From Sphingobacteriaceae bacterium (lineage in GTDB: Bacteria > Bacteroidota > Bacteroidia > Sphingobacteriales > Sphingobacteriaceae), in assembly GCA_014380615.1 (NCBI GenBank), contig JACMJM010000032.1, positions 124,001-188,000 of the forward strand: a stretch of 64,000 nt of DNA, read 5' to 3'. Every line of letters starts with the position of its first letter. Within the stretch, counting starts at the first letter, position 1. The position numbers and the translations under genes were made by a program. Of the stretch, positions 17,064-25,776 are shown piece after piece. The notes under the pieces are model-generated. The model made no database searches. It was not told where the DNA came from and worked only from the letters and a program-made list of their open reading frames with translations.

Positions 17064-18944
17064 ATGAGTTTTAATAAAATTTTTGTTTTCCTGTTAGCTG
17101 TAAATAGTATTGTTAGCGGATGCTCAGTGTCTAAACGTAATGAGGGAACCAGTTCAGCCGTGATATTGAGCCCCGATGGTGAAATCAGTATGCACCTGTC
17201 GGCAAATCAAAATGGTTCTTTAATGTATTCGGTGGTGTATAATAATTCATCAGTAATAGAGCCTTCGCGATTGGGTTTGTTAATTAATGGTGAAGCTATA
17301 GGCCAGAATGTAAGCCTTGGGAAAGTAGAAAAGTACTCCGGGGATGAAACCTATCCCACTCGTGGCATACATAGTATCGCCACAAATAAATATAAAGCCG
17401 CACGGATAAAAATTAATTCATCAAAAAATCCCTTTGTGTTAGACGTGAGGGTGTTTAATGATGGAGTTGCTTTTCGCTATGTAGTTAATAAAACGGGGGC
17501 CTCCGTAGTTGAAAAGGACTCTACTACGTTTGTTATTCCGGCAGGAAGTACAATCTGGTCGCAGTCAAACAATAAACATTACGAAGGCAGGTATACCAAG
17601 AAAACTCCGGAACAATTTAAAAGGGATGAGCTCATAGGCCCTCCGGCTACTATTATTTTGCCGGGTAATAAAGCGTATATGGCCATAACAGAAGGAGGAT
17701 TAACAGATTTCGCGGGTATGTCCCTAATTGCCGACGGAAAGAGAGGCTTTATTGCTAATCTTACAGGCGTTGCAAATAAAACGGGGACAGTTGAAACCCC
17801 ATGGAGGATTATTGAGATTGGTAAAGACTTAAATACGCTTGTCAATTGCGATATAATCTCGAATGTTTCTCCCGCCTATGATAAAAAACTTTTCCCGGAA
17901 GGGCCAAACACAGATTGGGTAAAGCCGGGCCGAAGTGTTTGGTCATGGCTGGCCGTTAAAAGGTCGGTAACCCTCGAAAATATGAAAGCTTTTTCTGATC
18001 TGGCCGCCAGTCTGGGTTTTGAATACAACCTGGTTGATGAAGGCTGGGGCCGATGGAAAGATGGCGACCGTGATCATTGGGCGTTGATGAAGGAGTTAGT
18101 GGATTATTCCGCCAAAAAAGGTGTAAAAATTTGGATCTGGAAAGCTTACCCAAATCGGGCTGGTATTGATGGCATACAGACAGCAGAACAACGCGGGGAG
18201 TTTTTCAAGAAATGTCGGGCGATTGGTGTTGTGGGTGTTAAGATCGATTTCTTTGATCAGGAGCCGCAATCAATTATAAAGTATTACCAGGATGCTTTAC
18301 GCGATGCTGCCGAGCATAAATTGATGGTTAATTTTCATGGCGCTAATAAACCCACCGGAGAAACACGAACCTGGCCAAACGAAATGTCGAGAGAAGCTAT
18401 TCGCGGATTAGAGAACAGGCCGCCATGGGCTCCGGCAAATACAGTACTTCCCTTTACACGGTACCTGGCCGGACATGCAGATTATACGCCCATCCATTTC
18501 GGCGACAGAATGGGCGAGGTTACTTGGGCCCACCATATAGCCAGTATGGCAATATTCACTACGCCTTTTTTGTGTGTAGGCGCCGATCCGCAAAGTATTA
18601 TTGATAATCCTGCCAGAGAAATGATTAAAAGCCTTCCTCCAACCTGGGACGAAACCAGGGTGCTGCCACAAAGCAAAATCGGAGAGCTGGCCATTTATGC
18701 CCGTCGCAAGGGTGATACATGGTTTCTTGCGGCGATGAACGGAGAAGATAAAGCGAAAAGTATTACAGTTGATTTATCCGCTTTTCTGAAAACAGGATCT
18801 TACAATATTTCGTCGGTAAAAGATGATAAGAATAAGCAGGCCGGGGCAGAGTTAGAAGAAGCCAGAGTTGTATCGCCATCTGTATTAACGATTAATTTAA
18901 ATCCCTCAGGAGGATACGTTGGAAGAATAAATCCCGAGCATTAG
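17064..18944 (+). CDS. Glycoside hydrolase family 97 lipoprotein
   Basis: The 626-residue protein has a lipoprotein signal (SIVSGC at the cleavage site), so it is membrane-anchored. The N-terminal beta-sandwich (about 30-290) is followed by a (beta/alpha)8 barrel with GH97 landmarks: VWSWLAVKRS, YNLVDEGWGRW, VKIWIWKAYPNR and GVVGVKIDFFDQE. The Asp in KIDFFD sits where retaining GH97 alpha-galactosidases have their nucleophile, which argues for the retaining, not the inverting SusB-type, branch. A C-terminal beta-domain ends with GGYVGRI. The substrate is probably an alpha-linked galactoside or related glycan. No operon partner is visible. Confidence 0.93.
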   Translation: MSFNKIFVFLLAVNSIVSGCSVSKRNEGTSSAVILSPDGEISMHLSANQNGSLMYSVVYNNSSVIEPSRLGLLINGEAIGQNVSLGKVEKYSGDETYPTRGIHSIATNKYKAARIKINSSKNPFVLDVRVFNDGVAFRYVVNKTGASVVEKDSTTFVIPAGSTIWSQSNNKHYEGRYTKKTPEQFKRDELIGPPATIILPGNKAYMAITEGGLTDFAGMSLIADGKRGFIANLTGVANKTGTVETPWRIIEIGKDLNTLVNCDIISNVSPAYDKKLFPEGPNTDWVKPGRSVWSWLAVKRSVTLENMKAFSDLAASLGFEYNLVDEGWGRWKDGDRDHWALMKELVDYSAKKGVKIWIWKAYPNRAGIDGIQTAEQRGEFFKKCRAIGVVGVKIDFFDQEPQSIIKYYQDALRDAAEHKLMVNFHGANKPTGETRTWPNEMSREAIRGLENRPPWAPANTVLPFTRYLAGHADYTPIHFGDRMGEVTWAHHIASMAIFTTPFLCVGADPQSIIDNPAREMIKSLPPTWDETRVLPQSKIGELAIYARRKGDTWFLAAMNGEDKAKSITVDLSAFLKTGSYNISSVKDDKNKQAGAELEEARVVSPSVLTINLNPSGGYVGRINPEH

Positions 18945-19051
18945 ATTGTTGTAGTTTATTCGTCACACCGAGCAAATTGTTACCGGCAAAGCCGAGAGTC
19001 GCCCCGCTAAAATATAAGAGAGCGACCTTCAAATAATATCGAGTAATTTCT

Positions 19052-19059
19052 TACTTTTG
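19052..19059 (+). promoter_or_regulatory. -7 promoter box TACTTTTG for tRNA-Ser
   Basis: Exact TAnnTTTG match ending 11 bp before the mature tRNA 5' end, the spacing expected for a start of transcription just upstream. Confidence 0.55.
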
Positions 19060-19070
19060 CACACTTCAAA

Positions 19071-19157
19071 GGAGAGATGTCAGAGTGGTCGAATGAGCCA
19101 GCTTGGAAAGCTGGTGTACTCGCAAGGGTACCGAGGGTTCGAATCCCTCTTTCTCCG
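19071..19157 (+). tRNA. tRNA-Ser (anticodon GGA)
   Basis: A class II cloverleaf is complete. The acceptor stem GGAGAGA pairs with TTTCTCC (one G-T pair). The anticodon stem CCAGC / GCTGG encloses TTGGAAA with anticodon GGA at 19105-19107. A long variable arm (GTACTCGCAAGGGTAC) and the T-arm GAGGG-TTCGAAT-CCCTC follow. The 3' CCA is not encoded. It reads UCC and UCU serine codons. A terminator follows 16 nt later. Confidence 0.95.
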
Positions 19158-19172
19158 CAATGATCTTAAACT

Positions 19173-19210
19173 AAACCCGCCATATATTAATAGAGGCGGG
19201 TTTATTGTTT
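19173..19210 (+). terminator. Terminator downstream of tRNA-Ser
   Basis: Perfect 9-bp stem AAACCCGCC / GGCGGGTTT with a 13-nt loop, followed by ATTGTTT. Confidence 0.7.
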
Positions 19211-19362
19211 CCTATCGATTAATAGCCAGTAGATTGGGTCGCAGTTTTTTTCAAATGTTTAAACTGATACAATTTCATCAGAGACACCTCCTGCTTTTCA
19301 ATAATTTCTTTACAAGCTAATATTGGTCTTAAACCATACAAGTTATTTAAGAGGTTTTGAGT

Positions 19363-19711
19363 ATGTGGGATTTGAGCGATCCAATAAATGACTACTTAAA
19401 AACAGTGAATTATTTCCCTGTAATATTAAGACTACAAAAAGAAAAGCCTGAGATGATAACCGGAAATGATTGCATGCTCTCTATCAGAGACGAAAGGGAA
19501 GAGATTATTTGATATGTGGTTTCGATAACTCAAGGTAATGTTGAACCAAAAGCAATTATTGAAGCATGGAACTTTTATATAGCGGAAGAGGATAATAATG
19601 TAACACAGAAAGAATTCGTGGAAAACATGGAAATAACGGAGCTTTTACAGGCGAAAAATAGAGATCACAGCAGGTGTTTTTAAGGATATTGTGCTTGCTG
19701 ATGTTAGGTAA
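19363..19711 (+). pseudogene. Decayed small gene with in-frame stop and probable frameshift
   Basis: A frame starting ATG 19363 (MWDLSDPINDYLKTVNYFP) runs to TGA at 19510-19512. Reading continues in the same frame with protein-like composition (VEPKAIIEAWNFYIAEEDNN) to 19683. At about 19655-19665 a second frame takes over with EITAGVFKDIVLADVR and TAA at 19709-19711. Together they would make one protein of about 115 residues. I do not recognise the family. The window between the tRNA and the next gene has no other content, so this looks like a dead gene, possibly a cargo remnant left near the tRNA. Confidence 0.5.
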
Positions 19712-19770
19712 ACAGTGAGAGATTGGCACAAGTTTACGACCCCTGGACTCAGCAGCATTCGTGTAAATAA

Positions 19771-19803
19771 AAACAGCATCCATAGATTAAAAGGATGCTG
19801 TTT
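19771..19803 (-). terminator. Strong hairpin terminator (both strands)
   Basis: Perfect 11-bp stem AAACAGCATCC / GGATGCTGTTT with an 11-nt loop. On the minus strand it is followed by TTTATTT, so it ends the lipoprotein gene at 19828; it also ends any transcript of the decayed gene. Confidence 0.75.
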
Positions 19804-19827
19804 ATGTATATATATGTGTGTGGGATA

Positions 19828-20712
19828 CTATCTCAGTACTACCGATTTAACCAGGTTTCCGTTAGCATCGAAATGAAGCGCATACTTGGTTTCGTTCGAG
19901 TCGATAAAAACAACATAAGCCTGGGTAGTTGAATTGATCTTAACTTCATAAGCTCTGTGAAACACATAACCCGGATATGTAGTCAATAAATATGTAGCAA
20001 TTTTTGCGGATAATTGAGCTTGTGTAATTGCCGTTTTTCTGCCAGCATGTAAAACTAGTTGGGCTCGTTTAACAAATACGCCGCCCGAAGTAAATAAAGT
20101 AGCATAAAGGCCATTGTTTGCTGAGATAACCACAATGTCACCATTTCTTCCCGCATGGGCAGCTAATAAGGTATCCTGAGGATAAGTTACCAGAAGGTAG
20201 GTTTTAATTGTCGGAGATAAAGCACTTAAAGCAATTGTATCTCTGTGTTTGCCGTCACGTCCGTCAAAGCGGCCACCGTGCTTCCAGCCCTTTCCTTTCA
20301 TTTCGCCGCGCTCCCTTTGCTCAAAAATCCTTACAAATGATCCGTTTTGACTAAATAAAAGTCCCACAGGCTTATTGTTGTATTTAATTACTACAATATA
20401 ACCCTCAAGCGAGCTTTTCTTTTTTACCTTAAAGGCCTTGAAATGAGTAAAGCCATTGTAATTAGCTTCCAGGTAGGTGTTAATGGCAGCGTGTAATTCG
20501 CCGCTGGCTACAGAGTCTTTTTCACATCCCGGAGGAACCGCATTAACTATGTATAGCGCCTCGGATGATGTTGTGGCTTCAGCAACCAGTATGGCGTTGC
20601 CTTCTTCATTTGCGTTAATTTCGGGCTCGGTAGTTTGCTTTTCGCATGATGTTAAAGCAAGAAATCCTGCTAATGCCAAGAATGAAAGGTTTTTTAATGT
20701 AATCTTTTTCAT
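19828..20712 (-). CDS. Lipoprotein with three PepSY-like repeats
   Basis: The 294-residue protein has a lipoprotein signal (LALAGFLALTSC, then EKQTTEPEINA). Three copies of an about 60-residue unit follow, near residues 72-130, 165-220 and 235-294. Each starts with an amphipathic helix ending in a Tyr-rich turn (AAINTYLEANYNGF, TIKTYLLVTYPQ, KIATYLLTTYPGY) and continues with two or three strands such as GYIVVIKYNNKPVGLLFSQNG. This is the pattern of the PepSY-like (BPS) domain in exported Bacteroidetes proteins. A very basic linker (GKGWKHGGRFDGRDGKHRD) separates repeats one and two. The role is unknown; inhibitor or ligand-binding functions have been proposed for the domain. Monocistronic. 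Confidence 0.75.
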   Translation of the reverse strand: MKKITLKNLSFLALAGFLALTSCEKQTTEPEINANEEGNAILVAEATTSSEALYIVNAVPPGCEKDSVASGELHAAINTYLEANYNGFTHFKAFKVKKKSSLEGYIVVIKYNNKPVGLLFSQNGSFVRIFEQRERGEMKGKGWKHGGRFDGRDGKHRDTIALSALSPTIKTYLLVTYPQDTLLAAHAGRNGDIVVISANNGLYATLFTSGGVFVKRAQLVLHAGRKTAITQAQLSAKIATYLLTTYPGYVFHRAYEVKINSTTQAYVVFIDSNETKYALHFDANGNLVKSVVLR

Positions 20713-20868
20713 GTTCGTAATTATTTTATGTGTGTTATTAATTTGTTGTTTGATAGAACGAAACTAGATGAGGAAAATGAAGAGAAGATGAAGATTTTAA
20801 TTTTTTTTAAAATAATTATTGGCGGGCAGGTATTACAATTGTTCGTTTAACATCTGCGATTTTTAGCC

Positions 20869-20876
20869 TATGTTTG
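20869..20876 (+). promoter_or_regulatory. -7 promoter box TATGTTTG
   Basis: Exact TAnnTTTG match, 43 bp upstream of the polyprenyl synthase ATG, with a TTTA at 20845 about 20 bp further upstream in the -33 position. Confidence 0.6.
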
Positions 20877-20919
20877 CACCAATGCACGGCAGGGTATAAT
20901 TAACAGGTATTTTAGCTTC

Positions 20920-21891
20920 ATGTCAAAGCTCGACGAGATAAAAAAACCCATAGAAAAAGAACTTGATTTATTTGAAGATAAGTTTAAAGCTTCAATGAAA
21001 AGTTCTGTGCCATTGCTCGACCGTATAACGCATTATATCGTAAAACGGAAGGGAAAGCAGATCAGGCCTATGTTTGTGTTTTTTTCGGCAAGTCTTGCGG
21101 GTGGCATTTCGGAGGCCACCCATCGTGGGGCCGCTCTTGTGGAGTTACTCCATACCGCAACCCTGGTTCATGATGATGTTGTAGACAACTCGTACGAGCG
21201 TCGAGGATTCTTCTCGGTAAACGCTCTGTGGAAAAATAAGATCGCTGTACTTGTCGGCGATTTCTTACTCGCCAAGGGAATGCACCTTTCACTTCAAAAT
21301 TCCGATTATAATTTATTACAGATCGTGAATCACGCGGTTCAGCAAATGAGTGAAGGGGAATTACTTCAAATGGAAAAAGCCCGGAAGCTTGACATCGATG
21401 AAAGTGTATATTATGAAGTTATAAGGCAGAAAACGGCATCACTAATTGCCTCTTGCTGCGCTGTGGGTGCTTCTTCAGCCGGAGCTACAGAAGAAGTAGT
21501 CGAGAAAATGCGACTCTTTGGCGAAAACGTTGGTATGGCATTTCAAATAAAGGATGATTTATTCGATTTTGGAACTGATGATGTGGGAAAGCCTCTTGGG
21601 ATTGACATTAAAGAAAAAAAAATAACACTTCCTTTAATCTACGCTTTAAGTAAATCTTCAAGAGCGGAAAAACATCGTATTATCAACCTTGTTAAAAATC
21701 ATAACGAGGATGCTCAGAAAGTTCAGGAAGTGATACATTTTGTAAGAAATAGCGGCGGACTGGCTTATGCGGAAATGCAGATGCACCGATATCAGGAAGC
21801 AGCTTTTGAAGTGTTAAACTCCTTCGCCGATCATGAGGCGAAAATAGCTCTGGAGCAACTGGTAAGATTTACCACCGAGCGTAAAAAATAA
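20920..21891 (+). CDS. ispB: All-trans polyprenyl diphosphate synthase
   Basis: The 323-residue cytoplasmic enzyme condenses isopentenyl diphosphate onto an allylic primer to make the long side chain of menaquinone. The first Asp-rich motif is HDDVVDNS near residue 88, with the upstream GKQIRP (residues 45-51). The second is FQIKDDLFDFGTDDVGKPLG, near residue 215. LVELLHTATLVHD, with small residues before the motif, fits a long-chain synthase. Length is normal. It shares a transcript with the TerC gene, whose ATG is 4 bp after its stop. The exact chain length cannot be read from sequence. Confidence 0.9.
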   Translation: MSKLDEIKKPIEKELDLFEDKFKASMKSSVPLLDRITHYIVKRKGKQIRPMFVFFSASLAGGISEATHRGAALVELLHTATLVHDDVVDNSYERRGFFSVNALWKNKIAVLVGDFLLAKGMHLSLQNSDYNLLQIVNHAVQQMSEGELLQMEKARKLDIDESVYYEVIRQKTASLIASCCAVGASSAGATEEVVEKMRLFGENVGMAFQIKDDLFDFGTDDVGKPLGIDIKEKKITLPLIYALSKSSRAEKHRIINLVKNHNEDAQKVQEVIHFVRNSGGLAYAEMQMHRYQEAAFEVLNSFADHEAKIALEQLVRFTTERKK

Positions 21892-21894
21892 TCT

Positions 21895-22947
21895 ATGTCG
21901 AACGAACTTGTGTTTTTTGGAGGGTTTCTGATCTTCATCATTTTGATGCTGTCTATCGATTTAGGCATGTTTAATAAAAGAGATCATGTTGTTAAGCTGA
22001 AAGAAGCCGCAATAATGAGCTTTATCTGGGTGTCGTTCGCAGTTGGATTTTACTTTATTTTACTTACAGAAGGTCAGCAGTTACACGGTATTCAGAATTT
22101 TGCTCATTTACAGGAAGTTACCAAGGCGCATCTTCATAACATACAGCTTAACCCGAATGATTTTGCGGGCAGCCTTCAGCTCTACAAGCAAAATCTGGCC
22201 ATCGAGTTTCTTACCGGTTATGTAATCGAGTATGCGCTTTCAGTTGATAATATATTTGTGATGGTATTAATTTTCGGTGCTTTTGGAGTGAACGAAAAAT
22301 ATTATCACCGGGTATTGTTTTGGGGGATTATAGGGGCGGTGGTAATGCGCTTCATTTTTATATTTGTAGGAGCTACCTTGATAGACCGGTTCGAATGGAT
22401 CTTATACGTTTTCGGAGCATTTCTGGTGTACACCGGAATTATGATGTTTATTCAGCGAAACAGCGAAACGGAGATTGATCCCGAGAATCATAAGGTTGTA
22501 CGTTTTGCTTCCAGATTCTTTGCTATTCATCCGGAGTTTGTAGGGAATAAGTTTTTTATCCGTGTTAACGGAAAGCGGTTGGTAACGCCGTTATTTTTGG
22601 TGTTGTTGATTGTTGAGTTTACCGATCTGATTTTCGCCGTTGATTCTATTCCGGCTATTTTTGCCGTTACCAAAGATCCCTATATTGTTTTCTTCTCAAA
22701 TATATTCGCCATACTTGGTTTACGGTCTATGTTCTTTTTATTGGTGAACATCATTCATAAATTCCATTATTTGAAAATTGGTTTGGCTTTTCTGCTGGTA
22801 TTTATTGGGGTGAAAATGCTCGGACATCATTGGTTGCAGAGTTGGGGATTTACAACATCACACTCATTGATTATTATAATGATGATTTTAACCCTGAGTA
22901 TTGTGGCTTCGCTGGTTTTTCCGAAGCGGCAACGACATGATGTTTAA
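21895..22947 (+). CDS. TerC/Alx family integral membrane protein
   Basis: The 350-residue protein has about nine membrane helices and the TerC signatures: EYALSVDNIFVMVLIFGAFG (about residue 114) and FTDLIFAVDSIPAIFAVTKD (about residue 242), whose buried Asp residues are thought to bind a cation such as Mn2+. A large loop near 185-225 carries FAIHPEFVGNKFF. Members are linked to tellurite resistance in some bacteria and to manganese export for exported metalloproteins in others. It starts 4 bp after the polyprenyl synthase gene, so translation is probably coupled; a common function is not evident. Confidence 0.92.
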   Translation: MSNELVFFGGFLIFIILMLSIDLGMFNKRDHVVKLKEAAIMSFIWVSFAVGFYFILLTEGQQLHGIQNFAHLQEVTKAHLHNIQLNPNDFAGSLQLYKQNLAIEFLTGYVIEYALSVDNIFVMVLIFGAFGVNEKYYHRVLFWGIIGAVVMRFIFIFVGATLIDRFEWILYVFGAFLVYTGIMMFIQRNSETEIDPENHKVVRFASRFFAIHPEFVGNKFFIRVNGKRLVTPLFLVLLIVEFTDLIFAVDSIPAIFAVTKDPYIVFFSNIFAILGLRSMFFLLVNIIHKFHYLKIGLAFLLVFIGVKMLGHHWLQSWGFTTSHSLIIIMMILTLSIVASLVFPKRQRHDV

Positions 22948-23580
22948 GAGGCTTCTCTCCGGTTATGAAACACTATAAGTGTTCTGAAGATTTCGGGTTT
23001 AGTTTGTTTTAAAGTTACCGAATTTCCATTGTTGTTGGCTCATCTTGTTGGAAGTTGGTGTTTCTTCCGCCGTTGCTGGTGTCTCTCCCGCCAACAAATA
23101 ATTAGTTGCCGGTTTTACAGAGGCCATCTTTGAGTTTTTAAGCCGGATAGAAGCGGCAGCTTTTTATTTGTGTGGGTAAAAGCCGGTGCTAAATAAAAAC
23201 TACAGCGGATAGCCGGGCCACAGCAGGTAGAAACACGGGAGTACCCTTTTAAAAAAACAACAAGGCTATTTACTTAAACTACCTATTTACCTTCCGGTTT
23301 CGCACAATATACTTAGTAGATTAACTATTGTCAAAGCGATACAGGATAGCTCGTGATAGTTTTTCCGAAATTTATTTTTAACGTTGAATATATTATAAAC
23401 CATTCAGTTACACCTGCCAGTGAATCTGTAACCTGTAATATATGTGTAGCCTGCGCACATTAATCAGGCCCTATGAAAATCTTCTCAGACTTTGCCGGTT
23501 GTGTGTTTCTTTAGTCGCTGTATTTTCATAATAAGACCCGTGTTAATTTCTTAATTAATAAACCATATAAACCAATCTTT
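22948..23580. other. 633-bp intergenic region upstream of the pectin gene block
   Basis: No protein gene is supported. Two imperfect direct copies of an 18-nt unit (23054-23071 and 23075-23092, G(T/C)TGGTGT-TCT-CCGCC) mark an interspersed repeat. At 23342-23359 CAGGATAGCTCGTGATAG matches 13 of 18 positions of the CATGA direct-repeat element found in front of both PL11 genes. The remaining sequence is an AT-rich leader with no exact TAnnTTTG box. Confidence 0.5.
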
Positions 23581-25602
23581 ATGAAAAAAAACCGACCAGG
23601 CATTTATGTCAGCTTTAAGAAGCAGTTGCGCTATTTCAGCTTCGGAGCCCTCTTAATCTCGGGCTTACCCGCAATCTCACAGCAGCTTGCCTTTCCTACC
23701 GCCGAAGGATTCGGCCGCTTTGCAACAGGAGGCCGTGGTGGTACCGTTTACAAAGTAACTAACCTGAACGATTCTGGCCCCGGTTCCTTACGAGATGCGG
23801 TAAGTCAGCCCAACAGAACAGTGGTATTTACTGTCGGGGGCCTTATTACCATTACCTCCAGGATCATTGTTAAAAATAATATTACCATTGCCGGTCAAAC
23901 CGCGCCGGGGCAGGGAATTTGTGTATATGGCGATGGCTTTGCCTTTTCGGGAGCAAATAATACCATCGTTCGGCATATTCGGATCCGGATGGGTATTAAT
24001 GGCGAAAGTGGTAAAGATGCCATTGCGATAGCACACGGAAACAACATGATGTTCGATCATGTATCGGTATCATGGGGCAGAGACGGAACGATTGATGTAA
24101 ATCCAGATTCGGGGGCTCAAATTTTTAACCTCACATTCCAAAATTGCATTATTGCTCAAGGCTTGCAAACCCATTCCACAGGCGGATTAATGCAGTCTAC
24201 CGGAGGGGTGAGTATTTTGAGGAGTCTTTATATTGACAATAATTCAAGAAACCCAAAAGTAAAAGGAGTTAATCAGTTTGTAAATAATGTGATTTACAAT
24301 TGGGTGGCATCTGCCTATATTGAAGGCGATTCTGACGGCCTATCGGAAGCTAATGCGACTAACAACTATTTTATTAAGGGTCCGAACAGCTCGGCCCAGC
24401 CTTTTAGTGGCGGTAATGCGAATTTTAATATTTACGCATCAAATAATTATTACGATTCGAATGTAGACGGGGTGTTAAACGGAGCGGTGCTTTCGCAGGC
24501 GAGTTATGGCCCGGTTACCTGGAAAACTACTCCTTTTGCGTATCCTACTGTTACTCAAATGACGCCTCAGGCTTCTTACAGTTATGTAATTGCCAATGCG
24601 GGGTATAATAAAAGCCGTGATAAAACGGATACCCGACTCCTTCAGGAGCTTCAATCTGTAGGAACTATCGGCCAAACTATCAGCAATGAAAATAATGCCC
24701 CCATGAATGGTGTTGGAACTATTAGCGGAGGTACTGCGCCCGCCGATTCGGATAATGACGGGATGGCGAATGATTGGGAAACGGCAGCCGGAACTAACCC
24801 GAGTGTGGCAGATAATAATGGAAACATCGACGGGGACGGGTACACGAATCTGGAAGAGTACCTGAATTACCTTACTGGTGAAAATCCACTTCCGGGAGCT
24901 AGCATCACTATCCAGGAAAACACTACAGGTTTTTGCAGTGTGCAGGGTACAGTAGATAATAACAATGCCGGTTTTACCGGAACTGGCTTTGCCAATGCCA
25001 ACAATGCTTTAAATGCCGGTGTAACCTGGAGAATAAACGTACCTGCAGCAGGAACCTACACCTTAGCATGGCGACACGCTAACGGAGGCGGTACCAACCG
25101 GCCCGGAAGATTATTAGTTAACGGAACCCAAGTGGTTGCAACTATCGATTTTAACGCAACTACAAACTGGACCACTTGGACCGAAGTTTCGATAAGCATG
25201 GCCCTAAGCGCGGGTCAAAATACCATTAGACTGGAAGGTACCACCGCATCCGGCCTTTCAAATATTGATTATCTGAAAGTGACCGGAAATAACCCTACGG
25301 TTTTAAGTTGTTCGGGCGTTACGATGGGAATTAATGAAGGAAATTCCTTGTCGCTTGCTGTTTTGGGTGCAGAAGTTAAAGCGAAGGCCTCTTCTGTTTA
25401 CCCTAACCCATCGTCCGGTGCTTTTACTTTGAGTTCGGACGGTAAGTTTGAGTATGTAATTTTCGATCAGCAAGGCAGAGAACTGGAGAAAGGAAAAGCT
25501 GAGGACGAAATAAAAACAGGAGCCAATTTAACTGCGGGCAGCTATTTTATCAGAATTTTAAAGGAAGGGACAAGTGAGTCTTTCAAAGTTATCAAACAAT
25601 AA
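23581..25602 (+). CDS. Pectate lyase PL1 with CBM and T9SS sorting domain
   Basis: The 673-residue secreted enzyme cleaves homogalacturonan by beta-elimination. After a signal peptide the PL1 parallel beta-helix spans about 36-395, starting LAFPTAEGFGRFATGGRGG and including NLTIAGQTAPG-type and HVSVSWGRDGTID motifs. A calcium-binding linker follows (DSDNDGMANDWE and NIDGDGYTNLEEYLN, about 398-440). Next is a CBM35/CBM6-like domain (about 445-575, WRINVPAAGTYTLAWRHANG). The end (about 598-673) is a type A T9SS sorting domain (SVYPNPSSGAFTLSSDG; GSYFIRILKEG), so it is exported and released or anchored at the cell surface. A strong terminator follows, separating it from the GH28 operon. Confidence 0.94.
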   Translation: MKKNRPGIYVSFKKQLRYFSFGALLISGLPAISQQLAFPTAEGFGRFATGGRGGTVYKVTNLNDSGPGSLRDAVSQPNRTVVFTVGGLITITSRIIVKNNITIAGQTAPGQGICVYGDGFAFSGANNTIVRHIRIRMGINGESGKDAIAIAHGNNMMFDHVSVSWGRDGTIDVNPDSGAQIFNLTFQNCIIAQGLQTHSTGGLMQSTGGVSILRSLYIDNNSRNPKVKGVNQFVNNVIYNWVASAYIEGDSDGLSEANATNNYFIKGPNSSAQPFSGGNANFNIYASNNYYDSNVDGVLNGAVLSQASYGPVTWKTTPFAYPTVTQMTPQASYSYVIANAGYNKSRDKTDTRLLQELQSVGTIGQTISNENNAPMNGVGTISGGTAPADSDNDGMANDWETAAGTNPSVADNNGNIDGDGYTNLEEYLNYLTGENPLPGASITIQENTTGFCSVQGTVDNNNAGFTGTGFANANNALNAGVTWRINVPAAGTYTLAWRHANGGGTNRPGRLLVNGTQVVATIDFNATTNWTTWTEVSISMALSAGQNTIRLEGTTASGLSNIDYLKVTGNNPTVLSCSGVTMGINEGNSLSLAVLGAEVKAKASSVYPNPSSGAFTLSSDGKFEYVIFDQQGRELEKGKAEDEIKTGANLTAGSYFIRILKEGTSESFKVIKQ

Positions 25603-25634
25603 GTAACTAACATATTACTAAATACTTATCTATT

Positions 25635-25674
25635 ATCGGGGCTGTACATGACAGTACATCCCCGATTTTTTTTT
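25635..25674 (+). terminator. Rho-independent terminator after pectate lyase
   Basis: Long stem beginning ATCGGGG and closing with CCCCGAT, with inner pairs TGTAC / GTACA, followed by ten T residues. Confidence 0.9.
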
Positions 25675-25776
25675 ATCCTTGAGCAACCAATTTAACGCTA
25701 TCGGGCCAGATTCGAATTAATTTCCGTCGATAGAAGGAAAATCGCTTTGGGCGTTGAAAAGAATACACTATAGGAT

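Noticed and set aside
19057..19320. 87-codon frame across the tRNA-Ser gene
   Set aside because: It is the translation of a tRNA and its terminator.
19001..19830. Genomic-island attachment site at tRNA-Ser
   Set aside because: No duplicate of the tRNA 3' end and no integrase gene are visible in the window.
25647..25659. CATGACAGTACAT, similar to the PL11 upstream element
   Set aside because: It is inside the terminator hairpin after the PL1 gene, and the second CATGA is missing, so the match is probably incidental.
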